From positions 6,758,001-6,822,000 of the forward strand of contig OX377204.1 in the NCBI GenBank assembly GCA_947396885.1: 64,000 nucleotides of DNA, in the 5' to 3' direction. A program made the position numbers and the translations under genes. Positions 19,401 to 30,929 of this stretch are shown one piece after another. A model generated the notes under the pieces. The model saw nothing but the letters and a program-made list of their open reading frames with translations, did no database searches and was not told the DNA's origin. This DNA is from Heligmosomoides polygyrus polygyrus. Taxonomy: Eukaryota > Nematoda > Chromadorea > Rhabditida > Heligmosomidae. Position 1 is the first letter of the stretch. Each line of letters opens with the position of its first letter.

Positions 19401-19524
19401 GATAGTACAATACGCCTTTGAACAAAAAATAATAAATATGAAAAGATTAAGACTCACTTCTTCCTCGTTGCAGTACTACTGCCAAATCGAGTCGAACACC
19501 GGGCTTAGTTGTTTCAAGGAAACT

Positions 19525-19810
19525 AGGGCGCGTGCAGCGCAGTCAGAAGACTGGCAGCCTGTCGCGTGCACCCGATACCAGGTTCCTGGTTCGGATTTCT
19601 TACCCAACCAAAGCAAGCCTTCACTCCCCCAGGGTCGTTGAATTGGCGCAGAGTCGTCTTGGAAGAATAAAGTACTGACTTGTTCACCGGCTTGCCACAG
19701 CAAGTAACTGTGTAGGCCAAGAACGCAAATCGCCTCCACGCTATCCCATGGAAGTAGAATTCGTGGCGCATCCCAGAAGGGATTGAGTAACGCCGTCTTT
19801 TCGCACGCAT
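19525..19810 (+). mobile_element. tRNA-derived SINE copy, diverged
   Basis: Head gtgcagcgcagtcagaag, ggttcctggttcggatt, and a body with several substitutions; it ends gagtaacgccgtctttt without the TTTATCC tail. It lies about 125 bp beyond the RTE tail. Confidence 0.8.
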
Positions 19811-20028
19811 TCCTAGAGCACCGCACTTAATACGGATAGATTATATTGAAAAACGAATACATACTAGATGTGGAATGACGTGATTAAGCAACATCTTCTA
19901 GTAGTTCTAAGGAGCGATATTCCTATTCCAGTTTGTGATTATCTTCACTCTACGTCTTTATTAACATCGCAACACCAGTAAATCTGCTTTTAAGGGTTAT
20001 CTGCATCAGGTCACCCTTGAGCTACTTA

Positions 20029-20166
20029 AGGCACCCACAGAGTTCTGCGGCAACGCCGCTCGCCGCAATGGTTTAGGGCAGGGACGCCGCCGGCGGCGAG
20101 CTCTGCGCCTCTGCCCTATGGTTAAGCATAGGGCCGCGGCGCTGCCGCGGAACTCTGTGGGGACCT
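20029..20166. mobile_element. 138-bp MITE with TTA duplication
   Basis: Its ends AGGCACCCACAGAG and CTCTGTGGGGACCT are inverted copies, with TTA at 20026-20028 and 20167-20169. The interior is GC-rich and contains ctctgccctatggttaagca, shared with the larger relative at 25393-25792. Confidence 0.8.
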
Positions 20167-20323
20167 TTAGAAAATAGGTGACATATGTGGGAGCCGATAG
20201 CCGAATTTCTGAAATGAGAAAAGCAAACTAGCCTTTTATCATTCCAGAAGCTCTTTGTTCTCTTCGCATGTTGTTATTGGCCAGCTTTTTCAATCAACAA
20301 CACGGCTTATCAAAGGAGACCAA

Positions 20324-20456
20324 GGGTCAGACTCATCAACCGCCTACCGCCCTCTAACGGTGAAAATGCCGCGAAACTTCCTGATACATCCATAAACATC
20401 AGATTTGGCGGTATTTTCACCGCTAGAGTGCGGTAAACAGTTGATGAATCTGACCT
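20324..20456. mobile_element. MITE, GGGTCAGACTCATCAAC ends
   Basis: The arm gggtcagactcatcaaccgc, with ctctaacggtgaaaatgcc, returns inverted as ggtattttcaccgctagag and then gttgatgaatctgacc. About 133 bp, non-coding. Confidence 0.65.
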
Positions 20457-20895
20457 CAGAAGCCCATTCTTGTTGAACAGCGCTCACTGGTGAAGACTTC
20501 TTATGCACTATGTAAGCAGCTAAGTGTGGTGCTCTGTTGTGATGAGCTTTCCTACTCAATTTTCTTACAATAGCTTCACAATTCAAAGCAATACTAGGAC
20601 TGAGGAGGATTACGCCACAACGTGACATCCTTCCAAGAACTGCACGTTGAAGAAAACCATTCCTTGGATAGTGTCCCTGCACTAACGATCAACACAGCAC
20701 CCATTCCTTTTAGAAAATGACGGAAATGTCGATATGAATTCCTTGGAACAGCCCTTCAGCTCCGCCTAATGTTTAAAACAGAGTAGCAGAAGAAAATCGG
20801 ACGCAATGCGGGTTAGGAAGGCACTCCCCTTGGGAGTGGATTTCTTCAATGAACAGCTCACGGTAGGGCAATATGTTGCGCTTTCTTTGGCGTAA

Positions 20896-21030
20896 GCCCC
20901 AGTTTATACTTGCACCGCTGCGCGGCGCGGCACGATGGTCGGGATAGATATCGACCGGGCGGCGCCAAAAATCGATATCTATGGTGATTGTGGTGCCGCG
21001 CCGCGTAGCGACGCAAGCATAAACTTGGGC
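20896..21030. mobile_element. 135-bp MITE with TAA duplication
   Basis: The ends gccccagtttatacttgc and gcaagcataaacttgggc are inverted copies, flanked by TAA at 20893-20895 and 21031-21033. The interior contains a near-perfect atcgatatct palindrome pair. Confidence 0.8.
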
Positions 21031-21284
21031 TAACCCATTCCGGTTCTACAAATTCGTTGGAATATGAGACTACAGCAAGAGAAATAGGGAAGAAAAGTCA
21101 TCATCACGACCCTGTACCCTCCCTACGCCGGGAATTGTCAGGTGCAAGTCTAGAAGCGGCGGTCACCGTGTACCCCTTCCTCAACAGACGGCTTAATCAT
21201 CACAGCATCAAATTTGGACGTCGTTCGGCACTACTTAAAAGTTCCGACTTCACCGGCACGACTTCGAATTTTTTTCGCCGAAAC

Positions 21285-21675
21285 TTCGTCTGGGAGGGGG
21301 GTTATTTGGGGTGCTGATCACGAATCTGACATCCGCTTTTCACGATTCAGTTGGATGATATAGATACAAGAAGGCACAGGATTATCTTAAGGTTTCTACC
21401 GATGACGGCGGTAGAGATTGGTATGGGTAAGTGGTCGGTTCATCGAACGCTTTCCTTGCCTTTTTATTCCTACGCTGATACTTTTCAGATAGTTGTGGTC
21501 ATTTTAGGCACAATATTTATCAATAAAAACTCGCCATTGTTTCACTCTCCTTGTATCGTTCTCACCACCGTACCTCTTCCAGCTTTCAAGGTGAGAAGTC
21601 CTTTATAAGATCTTGACGCTTATGAAACGGATGTCAGATTCGTGATCAGCACCCCAAATAACCCTCTTAGACAAA
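21285..21675. repeat. Foldback repeat, TTATTTGGGGTGCTGATCAC type
   Basis: The left arm (gttatttggggtgctgatca, then gacatccgcttttcacg) and the right arm (aacggatgtcagattcgtg, then caccccaaataacc) are inverted copies. The ~300-bp spacer has no recognised gene. Confidence 0.65.
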
Positions 21676-21679
21676 GTTT

Positions 21680-22590
21680 CAAAAGCCAACTCCAGCACAA
21701 CTTCTCTCTCGATGAGCGTTTCTAGGAATTTCTCATTGAATAATCTGCGTTCTGCTTAGTATAACTCACGGAAACAAGTGGAATACTAAATTAGAGTTGG
21801 TGCTACAAAGAATGACGACAACTATGAATTCTAATATGAAAAGTATTTTTGAACCGCATGTGAAGTGATCTGGCCAGGCAAATCTTTTCTTCTCCCCTCG
21901 TTTGGCACGTTTTCTCATCGCAATTCCTTATAATATGCTCTTGCCTCCTTCTCACACTACAAAGCTATCAGGAATCTCGTTTTTCCGATTTCTATCGTCG
22001 TTTTTAATATTGAGTTCAACCGCAATCTAACGCTGGAGCTCAACAAAATAAATCCAACGTTAAGTACCCAATAAGAATAGGATACCAACGTTTTCCATTG
22101 ACAAAATCGTGCCATATAAGTGCGAAGGAAAAGTGTGTCTGGCCAAATTACTTTACTCTTGAACCTCCAAGACTTCGCTGGGAATCAGCTACATCTTCTG
22201 ACCCCTTCATCGAGTCACAAATTTTCTCAAACTGGTAAAACTCGACATATCACACATATATGCATAGATCGCAATGGAATAAAGACAAAAAATTCTTCCA
22301 GAAACGAAAATGGAAAGCCCCGACGCAAGTGAGCCACGGCGGATGTGTATTAACATCGAATACTCAGTGGAAGGCAAATATGCGATGGAGGTCTTGTCGC
22401 GATTTCGAGCGGGTCGGATAACTCGTCCACATATTCCAAATTACCCGTGGAGCGCGTTTTCTCGCCGGAAGGCGATGCCTCCAATTGGCCCAAATGCAAG
22501 GAGGCCTAGCAGCTGTCTAGCTCAGAAGGGCTTGAAGAAGTTACTGGACATGGTGCAGTAAAAGGTGGGGCACTAGCTAAAAGTTCCGAC
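21680..22590. other. Nothing recognised
   Basis: I cannot support an exon, RNA or element between the two foldback repeats. It is AT-rich, with small open frames only. Confidence 0.35.
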
Positions 22591-22599
22591 TCCAGCGAC

Positions 22600-22890
22600 A
22601 CGACTTCGGTCGAAAAAAGATTTTTTCGATGGAACTTTGTCTATGAGGGTTGTTTGGGGTGCTGATCACGAATGTGACGTCCGTTTTTGACGATTCGGTC
22701 GGAGACCACCATGCCGTTAACAAGGGTGGTCCAGGCAGGGTCACCGTCCTTAAACATACCAACCTCCACCTGCCGTCACCGGTAGAAACTTTAAGAATGT
22801 AATCCTGTGCCTTCCTGTATCTATATTATCCAGCCGAATCGTGAAAAACGGATGTCAGATTCGTGATCAGCACCCCAAATAACCCCTGGA
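22600..22890. repeat. Foldback repeat, GGGGTGCTGATCAC type
   Basis: The left arm at 22640-22700 (gtttggggtgctgatcacga) and the right arm at 22840-22885 (gtgatcagcaccccaaataa) are inverted. It is closely related to 21285-21675. Confidence 0.65.
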
Positions 22891-22939
22891 TAAAATTTCA
22901 GCGATATTTTTTTTCGACCGAAGTCGCGTCGGTGACTCG

Positions 22940-24560
22940 CCGATACATTTACAACCGAAAAAAACCCGTTCGAGTTGTCCGATGTGCAACGCCCACAGCC
23001 GCGCGATTCAAACATGGATTTTATTAACCATGGAACGCTCTTACTACAGGCTTTATACGTTGGAGCCAGGGATGAAGGACATTAACGACGCTACGACGCT
23101 CTATAGGATTTTCTGCCCATCAGAAGCCCCCTCCCCGACCCTATTTGCGCCGGAGAAGCATGCAAGCAAATACCACTAGCTGCAGCGACGATTAGCAGAG
23201 GGATAGGCAACCCGATCCCTAACGATTTCCCTGAATTTTACTCCGAAACTACTGTGAATAACTCACACGGGTTTTTTTCCGGTTGTAAGTTTATCAAGCA
23301 CTGCGTCGGTGGAGTTGGAACTTTTAACTACTGCCAAAAGTGGCGCAAATAGGGCCGGGGGGGGGGGGGGTCACCTTATAAAAAGTGCCACTAAAACGAA
23401 AAAGGGACAAGGCACTTATAGTAAAGAAAAGGAACAAACAATGCTATAGCTCTGTTCTGTTTAGGCAGGGAAGGGACTCCAGGGTATGGCTCGAGTGACG
23501 CACTCGTGTTAAAACTGCCCACATCCTGTAGTTCCCTCCGTTGTCCAATTCGGAAGCAGATAAGACCCGGATCTGTAATCAAAACGAGGAGATAAGGCTG
23601 CGTTTACATTCGCTGTATGTAGCAAATCGCCACGCCTGCAAGCCACGGCAGTTCCAGAATTTAATAGAAAGGCAAAAACTCATTCAGCGAGTTGTGCAGG
23701 GCATGTGCAAGACTCGAAGCTGTGGTCAGCACAAGATGTCTAACTAGGCTTGATCCCACTCCTCGTTAAATGCACACAACAAAAAACTGCGGACGAGTTG
23801 TCGAGGCACGGCCACACAGTTATCACCGTAGTATTTTGCTCTCTGCGCCCTCTTAGCTTAGACATCGCGTCGGTGTTCCCGCTGACGTTTGATCGATCTC
23901 TTGTAGGCCCGCGGTGGACGCCTCGCCGAGCGAGTCGTGGTGCAGTGGATAAGTGGGTTGCTTCGTGCGAGGAATGGTTGGTGGTTCGGGCGCGCCTGAA
24001 CAACTCGTCCGAAAATCGTCCGCAGTTTTTTGCTTGTGTGCGTTTAACGGGTGCTCGATCCCGAGGATGCGCCAGAAATTCCTCTTCGCCCCTTAGACTT
24101 CGTGCAATGCAGCGCTAATTACGCTTTGGAAAATTCAGGGGATTGACAAGATTCGCAAGATCAGACGTATAATCCAGATGTGTTTGACAAACTCACAGCC
24201 GGAAAAAAGCCCGTCAGAGTTGTCCACCGTAATTTCGGGGTGAAATTCAGGGAAATCGTCACGGGACCACGCAGTTGCCCATTCCTTTGCTAATCAATCG
24301 CTGCAGCTAGTGACATCTGCGTGCTTGTCCGGCGCAAATAGGATCGGGGAGGAGGAGGAGGAGGAGGGGGGAGGGGGGAGCTCCTGATGGGTAGAAAATC
24401 CCATAGAGCCTCGTTAGTGTCCCTCATCCGTGGCTCCAACATATAGAGCCTGTAGTAAAGGCGCTCCATGGCTAGTAAAAAGCCAGGTTTGAATCGCGCG
24501 GCTGTAACCGCTATGCACCGGACAACTCGGACAGGTTTTTTCCGGTTGTAAGTGTATCGG
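22940..24560. repeat. ~350-bp inverted repeats around a second TIR element
   Basis: Sequence 22965-23300 (containing ctacaggctttatacgttgg and tttgcgccgga) returns inverted at 24190-24560 (tccggcgcaaatagg, ccaacatatagagcctgtag). Both arms end with ttttccggttgtaag. A 14-base G run (23357-23370) and a GGA repeat (about 24350-24380) lie inside the structure. A separate inverted-repeat element sits at 23751-24075. Confidence 0.55.
23751..24075. mobile_element. Inverted-repeat element with tRNA-like interior
   Basis: The left end has aaatgcacacaacaaaaaac followed by tgcggacgagttgtc; the right end has the inverse (gacgaaaatcgtccgcagtt-like, ttgcttgtgtgcgtttaacg). Near 23937-23992 the words gtggtgcagtggataag and ggtggttcgggcgcgcc look like Pol III A and B boxes. 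Confidence 0.5.
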
Positions 24561-25053
24561 TGAGTTAATCCAGAATCAATACAAATCGCTTTCCATGAAA
24601 GGGAGGCGCCTACCCTGACGGGCTTTATATGAATTGATAAAACTGCTTTCAGCTGTAATATTTTATTGTGGACATGGTGGGTCAAGGATAATTATGAAGA
24701 ACGGCGTTAATCAGCTCCATTGTCAGCCGAGGCTGAGCGCAAATTCCGGATTCCTCCGTCGAATGAAGTGTGCTGTTCGTACGTGCGACACAATTTGACG
24801 GCTGTGAGCAAATTCAAATTTGAATATCACACTGGCGCTAATGACGTGGTGGCCCCTCGGATCTGGTTTGTTTTTGTTTTGCGACACTACCACGACTGCA
24901 GCCGTTTCTCGGAACTTGCATTTCAATTACTTACAAGTACCTCGCGCAATGCTAGCCTGGCGACTTACAAGTTACTTAACTGCGGAAAATAGGGTTCAGA
25001 TAACTTGTTCTGGAGTATAAAGGCACAAGTAAGTTAATTCGCAGCTAGCCTTA

Positions 25054-25388
25054 GGCCTCGTGCATACTTCCTATTGCAGCGATGGAATCGCGACGATGAG
25101 TTTTGCAGAGCAACGCGAAAGAATTTGAACTTCTCAGTGCTCGTCGCATCGCTCATCGCTCTGTAAGGGAGCGCGACGGCGATCTGCCCAGGACCAACGC
25201 TAAACACCGCGCGCGGCGCGAAAAAGTATGTCATGCCCGCGATGAGCGCGATAAGCCGTCGCGCATGCCGACCGCCACTGTTGCGACGGCCGCGGCGATG
25301 TTTCCTCTGACTATCCGACCGCGTGCGGCGGAATGGCCATGAACTGAGCGCCGCGATGGCATCGCGGCGATGGAAGTATGCCCCGGCC
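25054..25388. mobile_element. MITE with TTA duplication, GGCCTCGTGCATACTTCC ends
   Basis: The left end ggcctcgtgcatacttcc matches, inverted, the right end ggaagtatgccccggcc. TTA flanks at 25051-25053 and 25389-25391. Its interior is unusually CG-rich for this window. It directly abuts the next element. Confidence 0.75.
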
Positions 25389-25392
25389 TTAA

Positions 25393-25792
25393 AGGCCGCC
25401 ACAGACTTCTGCGGCGCCGCCGAGCGGCGACGGCGAACGGGGAAACCGCTGAGCGGCGCCGCTCGGCGGCTTGACTCATCATCAGTGGGAGCGGTGACGG
25501 CGAGGTACTGTACTGTTTCTAGTCGGGACCGACTGGTGCTTAACAATAACGCGCCCCGATGACGATCGCGCGCTCGCATCGACCGTCTCCGCTCTGGATC
25601 CCGCCGCGAAAGGGCAGAGCGCAGAGCGCAGACAGACAGACGCTGGAGCGGCGCCGCCGGGTGGAATGGTTCAAGTCATTTCCGCCAGCGACGCCGCCGG
25701 TGCCGCTGGGCGACGCCGCTGGAGGCGAGCTCTGCGTCTCTGCCCTATGGTTAAGCATAGGGCAGCGGCGCCGCAGAAGTCTGTGGCGGCCT
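25393..25792. mobile_element. 400-bp MITE with TAA duplication
   Basis: AGGCCGCCACAGACTTCTGC at the start is matched inverted at the end (GCAGAAGTCTGTGGCGGCCT), with TAA at 25390-25392 and 25793-25795. It shares the interior word ctctgccctatggttaagca with 20029-20166, so the two are one family. The arms are strongly GC-rich. Confidence 0.8.
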
Positions 25793-26605
25793 TAAGCGGC
25801 AAGTAACTTGTATAAAGTTTCCGAGACGGTTACGAATTGCTTACGTACATCTGCTCGCGTCCTGAGCATGTTGCGTGCAAGCATAGAGACTGACAATTAA
25901 CTTACGCACTTTTCCGTAATTTTCTCGCAAGCTTACTTTGCTTGCACGCGACGATAAAGCTTGCAAGTAACTTACATAGCTCATCTAAAGCACGCAGGTA
26001 ACTGGTTTTGGAGGTTTTAGGGCACAATTAAGTTCATTTGGAGCTCTTAAACCCCAAGTAGCTTGACTAGAATCTTCTGAGTGGTGTTGTTAGGAATGTA
26101 CGAGCATGGAGGTTGGGTGCAGTACCTTGTAGGCTTGAAATTTTTCAATATACATCTGCGGTAGAATAGGATACTTCGCTTTCCAAGTGGAAGACCACCT
26201 CCATACTAGTGTAAAGGGAGTGGGGACCGGGCTACTGTAGATTGTAGATCGGGAGTCAGGTGGCCGTAGGACAATTGGGACTTCATCTAATCCGCTTCGG
26301 GCGGCCCTCTCGACCCTCCGTGTAACACCTGGCCGTGGCCTGTTCAAATACCTCCGGATTCAAACGGTCAGCAGGGTGGAGCCTACCGCACCATCTAACT
26401 GCTAGCTGAGGGTCCCTCCGGATTTGAGAGAGATGCTTTTATTGCTGTTGGTCCTGCTCGGCAGGCTGGTGAATGTTTCCCGCCTCCGACTCTTATTTTG
26501 TCATGATATTTGTTGATAAATTCATGTGAAATCTCTCGGATTTTGTTCTATAGACGCCAATTAATCAACCTTCCCAACTAATGTTTTCGAACGTCCTAAC
26601 CGCTA

Positions 26606-28682
26606 GGGTGTATGCAAATGCTCACGAATAAGGGGCGGGGCCAATGACGGTGAGCGCGCGCGGCCGCTACTTTGTACGAGTCGCCGGGCAGTAGCGCATT
26701 GGTGGACTGGGTCGCTGTACTGGCGCAATGGCTGTGCTCCTAATCGCCCTCCACCTGTGTAGCGGAAGATGTGACATATGTTCTACCTGATTGAGAAGTT
26801 ATGTACGAACGATCGCCGAATTTACTATATATATTATATATATGTCTCCCTTTAGACCTACCCCACTTGTGCGATCCCACGCGGGATTCTTACCTGATGA
26901 CGACCTTGTGCTGTATTTAACACGAGCCTTTATAAGTTTATAACACAAACAAAGAGGAAGACTTACAAGCAGTAGAATTTGTGGGGAGGAGAAAGGGCAC
27001 TTGAGAGCTGGAGCTCGCCAAGCGAGAAGAAGTTCATGATGTGCCATAGCAATATGGTGAGACTTCAAATTCCACTGAATTCAAAAATGCCGTGGATATT
27101 GGATGGAATTGGACACAATGCAACAGATATCTACCCCGGAAGAATAAGTGATAAATGGGGCCGATAGCTTCTCTACATAATGTAGTCATTTATTTTGAAG
27201 GGCAAATATATGCCACAAGTGAAAGCGAGAAGAAATTTAAGTAGGAAAAGGTGATTGGCTCAATAAAATGTTAGTAGCATAGCTTGTAGACCTCAAGCAC
27301 ATTTGCGCCATTGAAGAAACAGCCTTTATGCAAGATTCTCCGGACATTTTTGTCACATTATTGTGTTTATCAAGTGAAGTGAGCATTGGGAGAGCCCCTT
27401 TGATTAGAAAATCTCTTATAATTCTCAGTTTTAGAAATGGCACACGATATTCCAGCTTTCCCATCGTGATTCTCATTAGCACTCGCTCGAAAAAGATAAT
27501 CTGGTAAATCTTCAGGTTATTAGCAAGATTCTTGGACAACATAACCGTAAAACGTATTGTAGCACTACCGTGCGACATTCTAGCTCATCAAGAAGGTCCA
27601 TCGATGTTCTTACGAAGCTGTTTTAGATTCTAGAAGTTTGATATCCTTGCTTGACTTGAAGACATACGGCATATCGTACCAAAACGTTGTAATGCCGATT
27701 ATAAACCTGTTTAATATCAGATTTCAAAAATCGGTAGAGGTTGTAGCGCGTTGAATTGTTTTCCCCAAGAAGTTACAAAATTCAGTAGATGGAAAGTTAC
27801 TCGATGAAATCCAGATCTCGAGCATCCTTAATTATATTCAAGGTGAGATCATTAGTTGTGAGCGCAGGTAGATCATAGCGAGTTTTTAATTCAATCATGA
27901 GAAAAGTATTTTCTGCAAAAAGTAGCTTCCATTTCTTTGCATAGCTAACCATGTGACCAACTGCTGTATGAACAGCATTCGAATCATTTACGTCTCTCGA
28001 TCCTCTTGTAAATCTCAATGACAACAATCTTTTCGAACTTCACACCCAGATCGACGATTGGGGCAAGCGACGACGACAATGTGGAGACTCCGCACTTGCG
28101 TTTCCTGAATATGAAGCGATTCATCTATACAGCACCTAGCAAATTCGTTGAGAAACAGCACTACACCTTGGAATACCTTCCCCTAGCGTTAAGTTGGTGT
28201 GTAAATTTCATATTCGTAAACATTCCATTTAAATTTCTTTGACTAGCTGTTTCGTGTCTCCTCCTTTAGTCCAGCATTGTACATCTATTACTTAGAAGTA
28301 TTTCCGAAGACACTCTATGTGTCAAATGTCTTAACTGTTGAATGGACTTTCGCGCGCTGCTACAAAGACCAAGTAATTGAAAGCATACTCATAGCGATTC
28401 CTTGAGTTTGAACATTGTGCGACAGAACACTGGAAAATGAAGTCTTTGACACATGCAACCCCGGTACTAGTACACCCGAAATCCTTGTTTATTCCCCTCA
28501 GTACTTCAGCAATTCTTTTTCTGACGCAGAGGCACAAGCAGTTGTCACATGTCCTGAACCACATAGAATCTCAGATCACTCGTTCATCCGATGTACCCTG
28601 GGATGGCGCCGCTATTGCTGTCCGCGCGAAGGCGCGTCGCGGACGACCCCGCCCCCAAAATCGTGAGCATTCGTGCGCACCC
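26606..28682. mobile_element. 2.1-kb DNA element with 9-bp duplication, MULE-like
   Basis: The ends (GGGTGTATGCAAATGCTCAC... and ...GTGAGCATTCGTGCGCACCC) are inverted copies extending to a GGGGCGGGG word. TAACCGCTA occurs exactly at 26597-26605 and 28683-28691. A 9-bp target duplication is the hallmark of Mutator-like elements. The interior has only broken frames (27237-27578 and 27797-28027 on minus, 28018-28242 and 28415-28580 on plus) that I do not recognise as a transposase, so it is non-autonomous or carries captured sequence. Confidence 0.65.
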
Positions 28683-28689
28683 TAACCGC

Positions 28690-29590
28690 TACACTAAATA
28701 AAGCAGCGGGTGCTCGAAGATATTAAATTGAGGTCCCGGCGAGATCTCTCATAGCTTGGACATTATTCTCTTTTTCCTCGCGTCTCTACTTCGCCGTTTA
28801 TCATGTTGAATATCTTTCCATTTTTGCGTAAATTGCGCCTCTTTATTTTTTTGAACTTTTGGTTATTTAATTAGAGGGAAATGCCTATAACGCACAGACG
28901 TGGCACCGCTCAAACACTTGTTTTTTTGAGGAATTACTTATTTAATGATAAGTCGACTATTACATTGCATGATGGGGGAAAACCTCTGATGGGGAAAGTT
29001 TGAGCGAAATTCTAAAACCTGGCCAGGTAGGGAAATTTTCGGGCGCGCAAAACAAAAAAAAAACTTAAAAAAACAAAAAAAAATTTAATTTTCTTATACG
29101 GCGAAGTAGTAGAAAAAATCATGACACCTTCCCTTCCCTCTGCTTGCGGCCCGTTCTTGTCGCTCTTCCTTTGTTCAGTAAATAATTGTCGTTTTTCCTA
29201 TTAAACTTTAGAAGGTATGGAAGTACCTGCAAACTTCGTCTGCCGCTGATATCCTCTTCAACCACTCACCAACTGACGCAGCTTACCTCCAGCAAACGCC
29301 GAGTGACGAACTTCCACTTGAATTTTTCCTTATTTTCAATCATATAACCTTAGCACAGAAAAGGGGAATGCACTATTCCTTCCAAAAACAAAACAAACAA
29401 ACAGTTTTTTCTGAGGACCCGCTGTTGTGAATACACAACCTATGAGAATGTATAAACGTAATGCCATATAAGGCAATATGAATTTGAATAATAAATGTTT
29501 AGACATTTAGACTAGCACCATATGATAAGAACCATTGAACAACTCCACAGGCATGACCTAGCGGTACCGTAAGTAAGCAATCGAGGTTGC
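28690..29590. other. AT-rich, homopolymer A runs, no gene
   Basis: Around 29045-29090 there are several runs of 7-10 A. Nothing else here is recognised. Confidence 0.4.
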
Positions 29591-29599
29591 GCATATGCA

Positions 29600-29860
29600 A
29601 TACACTCTAGACGCGGTATATCCTTTTAAGATCTCAACCATTGGCAAATATGTACCCTGTTTATAGGCTCCGCCCAAGGAATTTCTGCATATATACCGCC
29701 ATGTTTTGTAATATTTGTCGTGTTCTTGGAGTGATACCGTAATAAACCAATTATTACAAGTCTCTATAGACACAGCCGTGGTGAACCACCAAATTGGTGC
29801 ATCAGCCGTGGATTCAAACCCACACACAAGCCTCTGCGCTAGCTCTCCTCAATAGAGACA
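29600..29860 (-). mobile_element. tRNA-derived SINE-like repeat, second family
   Basis: On the minus strand it has gctagcgcagagg (A-box-like), ggtttgaatccacgg (B-box-like) and then gatgcacca, i.e. a tRNA-like 3' end with CCA. A body of about 200 bp follows. It is not the same family as the (TTTATCC)n SINE. Confidence 0.45.
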
Positions 29861-29879
29861 GAGGCTAAAAAGGACTCTA

Positions 29880-30114
29880 ATAAGCGTTCCTCGGGAAACC
29901 AGCAGAACTTTACCAAAGGCTTCCTACCGTGTTCTCTCAGGAGAGCCCTGGAAGCACCCGAATCTTATTTCCGCCGCTAGGGAAAGAAGTTTTCAAAAGT
30001 TTTCCATTAAGCGTCCCTCAGGGGACCAGGAAAACTTAAAGACTTCCTACCGCGTTCTCTCAGGAGAGCCCTGGAAGCACCCGAATCTTCTTTCCACCGA
30101 TAGGAAAAGAAGCT
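29880..30114 (+). repeat. Two-copy ~125-bp tandem repeat
   Basis: The block taagcgttcctcgggaaacc ... ctctcaggagagccctggaa ... cacccgaatctt at 29880-29993 repeats, slightly diverged, at 30008-30114. The ctctcaggagag word is itself palindromic. Function unknown. Confidence 0.6.
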
Positions 30115-30419
30115 CCGCAGTCTAAAATACTGTAAAACGCTATAAAGCGGTTCTCAGTAAAAACCGGATTTTTTCTCACTTTTTACTCTAAATAGGATTA
30201 ACTGGAATAGTACGGTTGAGCATCACGGCAGATATTGATTTTACGAAATATAGCCTTACCAAACTACAGGATGCCAAATTGCAAACTGGTCTCTATAAGT
30301 ACCCAGCGCGTTTGTAGGACCGGACAACCACCTCGGTCACTAGAACGGCCATGTCCGCCATTGCATAGATTTTCTGCCAAATCAACTTATTCCTATTCGT
30401 AAAGTTTACTGCATACCAT

Positions 30420-30925
30420 TAGAAAAAGACAAGAGATCGAGAAACAAATTGCGCAAATGGTGGAAGGTGAAATAATTCGCGAATCATCTCCACTCTTTTT
30501 GCCCCCATAGTATTAGTGAAGAAGAAAGACGCTACTAGCTGGCGTTTCACCATCGATTTCCGTGGGTGCCATAACCAAGGCTCAACATTCCATCCTTCCT
30601 AATATTCAAGATATTCTCGATCTCTGCCCAAACAAATGTTTTTATAAGTCGATGGATTTCCAGCAGGGATTCCATCAGATCCCTTTAGAACCAACCCACT
30701 GCGTACGCAATGCGTTTTGCGTGCTTTCTCGGGGCATTCGAATACATTTGTAAGCGATAAAGGGAGTCCCTTCCTGCAACTTTCCAGCGAATCATGGATA
30801 AATTCAAAAAACATATGCGCGCTCAAGTCTTTATCTTTATCGACAATATCATTATTACACCAGATGCCTGATCAGCACATCGCCGACATTGACGAAGTAC
30901 TAGGTAAAATCGAAAGCATAGAAAT
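30420..30925 (+). pseudogene. Ty3/gypsy reverse-transcriptase remnant
   Basis: Pieces in shifting frames give EIEKQIAQMVEGEIIRESSS-like and SWRFTIDFRG-like text, then NKCFYKSMDFQQGFHQIPLE, the block before the catalytic box in gypsy elements. The box itself is altered (FIDNIIIT in place of YLDDIII). No LTRs or integrase were found. It runs straight into the Penelope-like sequence that follows. Confidence 0.65.
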
Positions 30926-30929
30926 GAAG

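Noticed and set aside
25034..25579. 181-codon minus-strand ORF rich in Arg and Ser
   Set aside because: It runs across two MITEs whose CG-rich arms lack stop codons on every frame. No domain is recognised.
29558..29827. 89-codon ORF as a gene
   Set aside because: It lies entirely within a tRNA-derived repeat and has no start context or splice partners.
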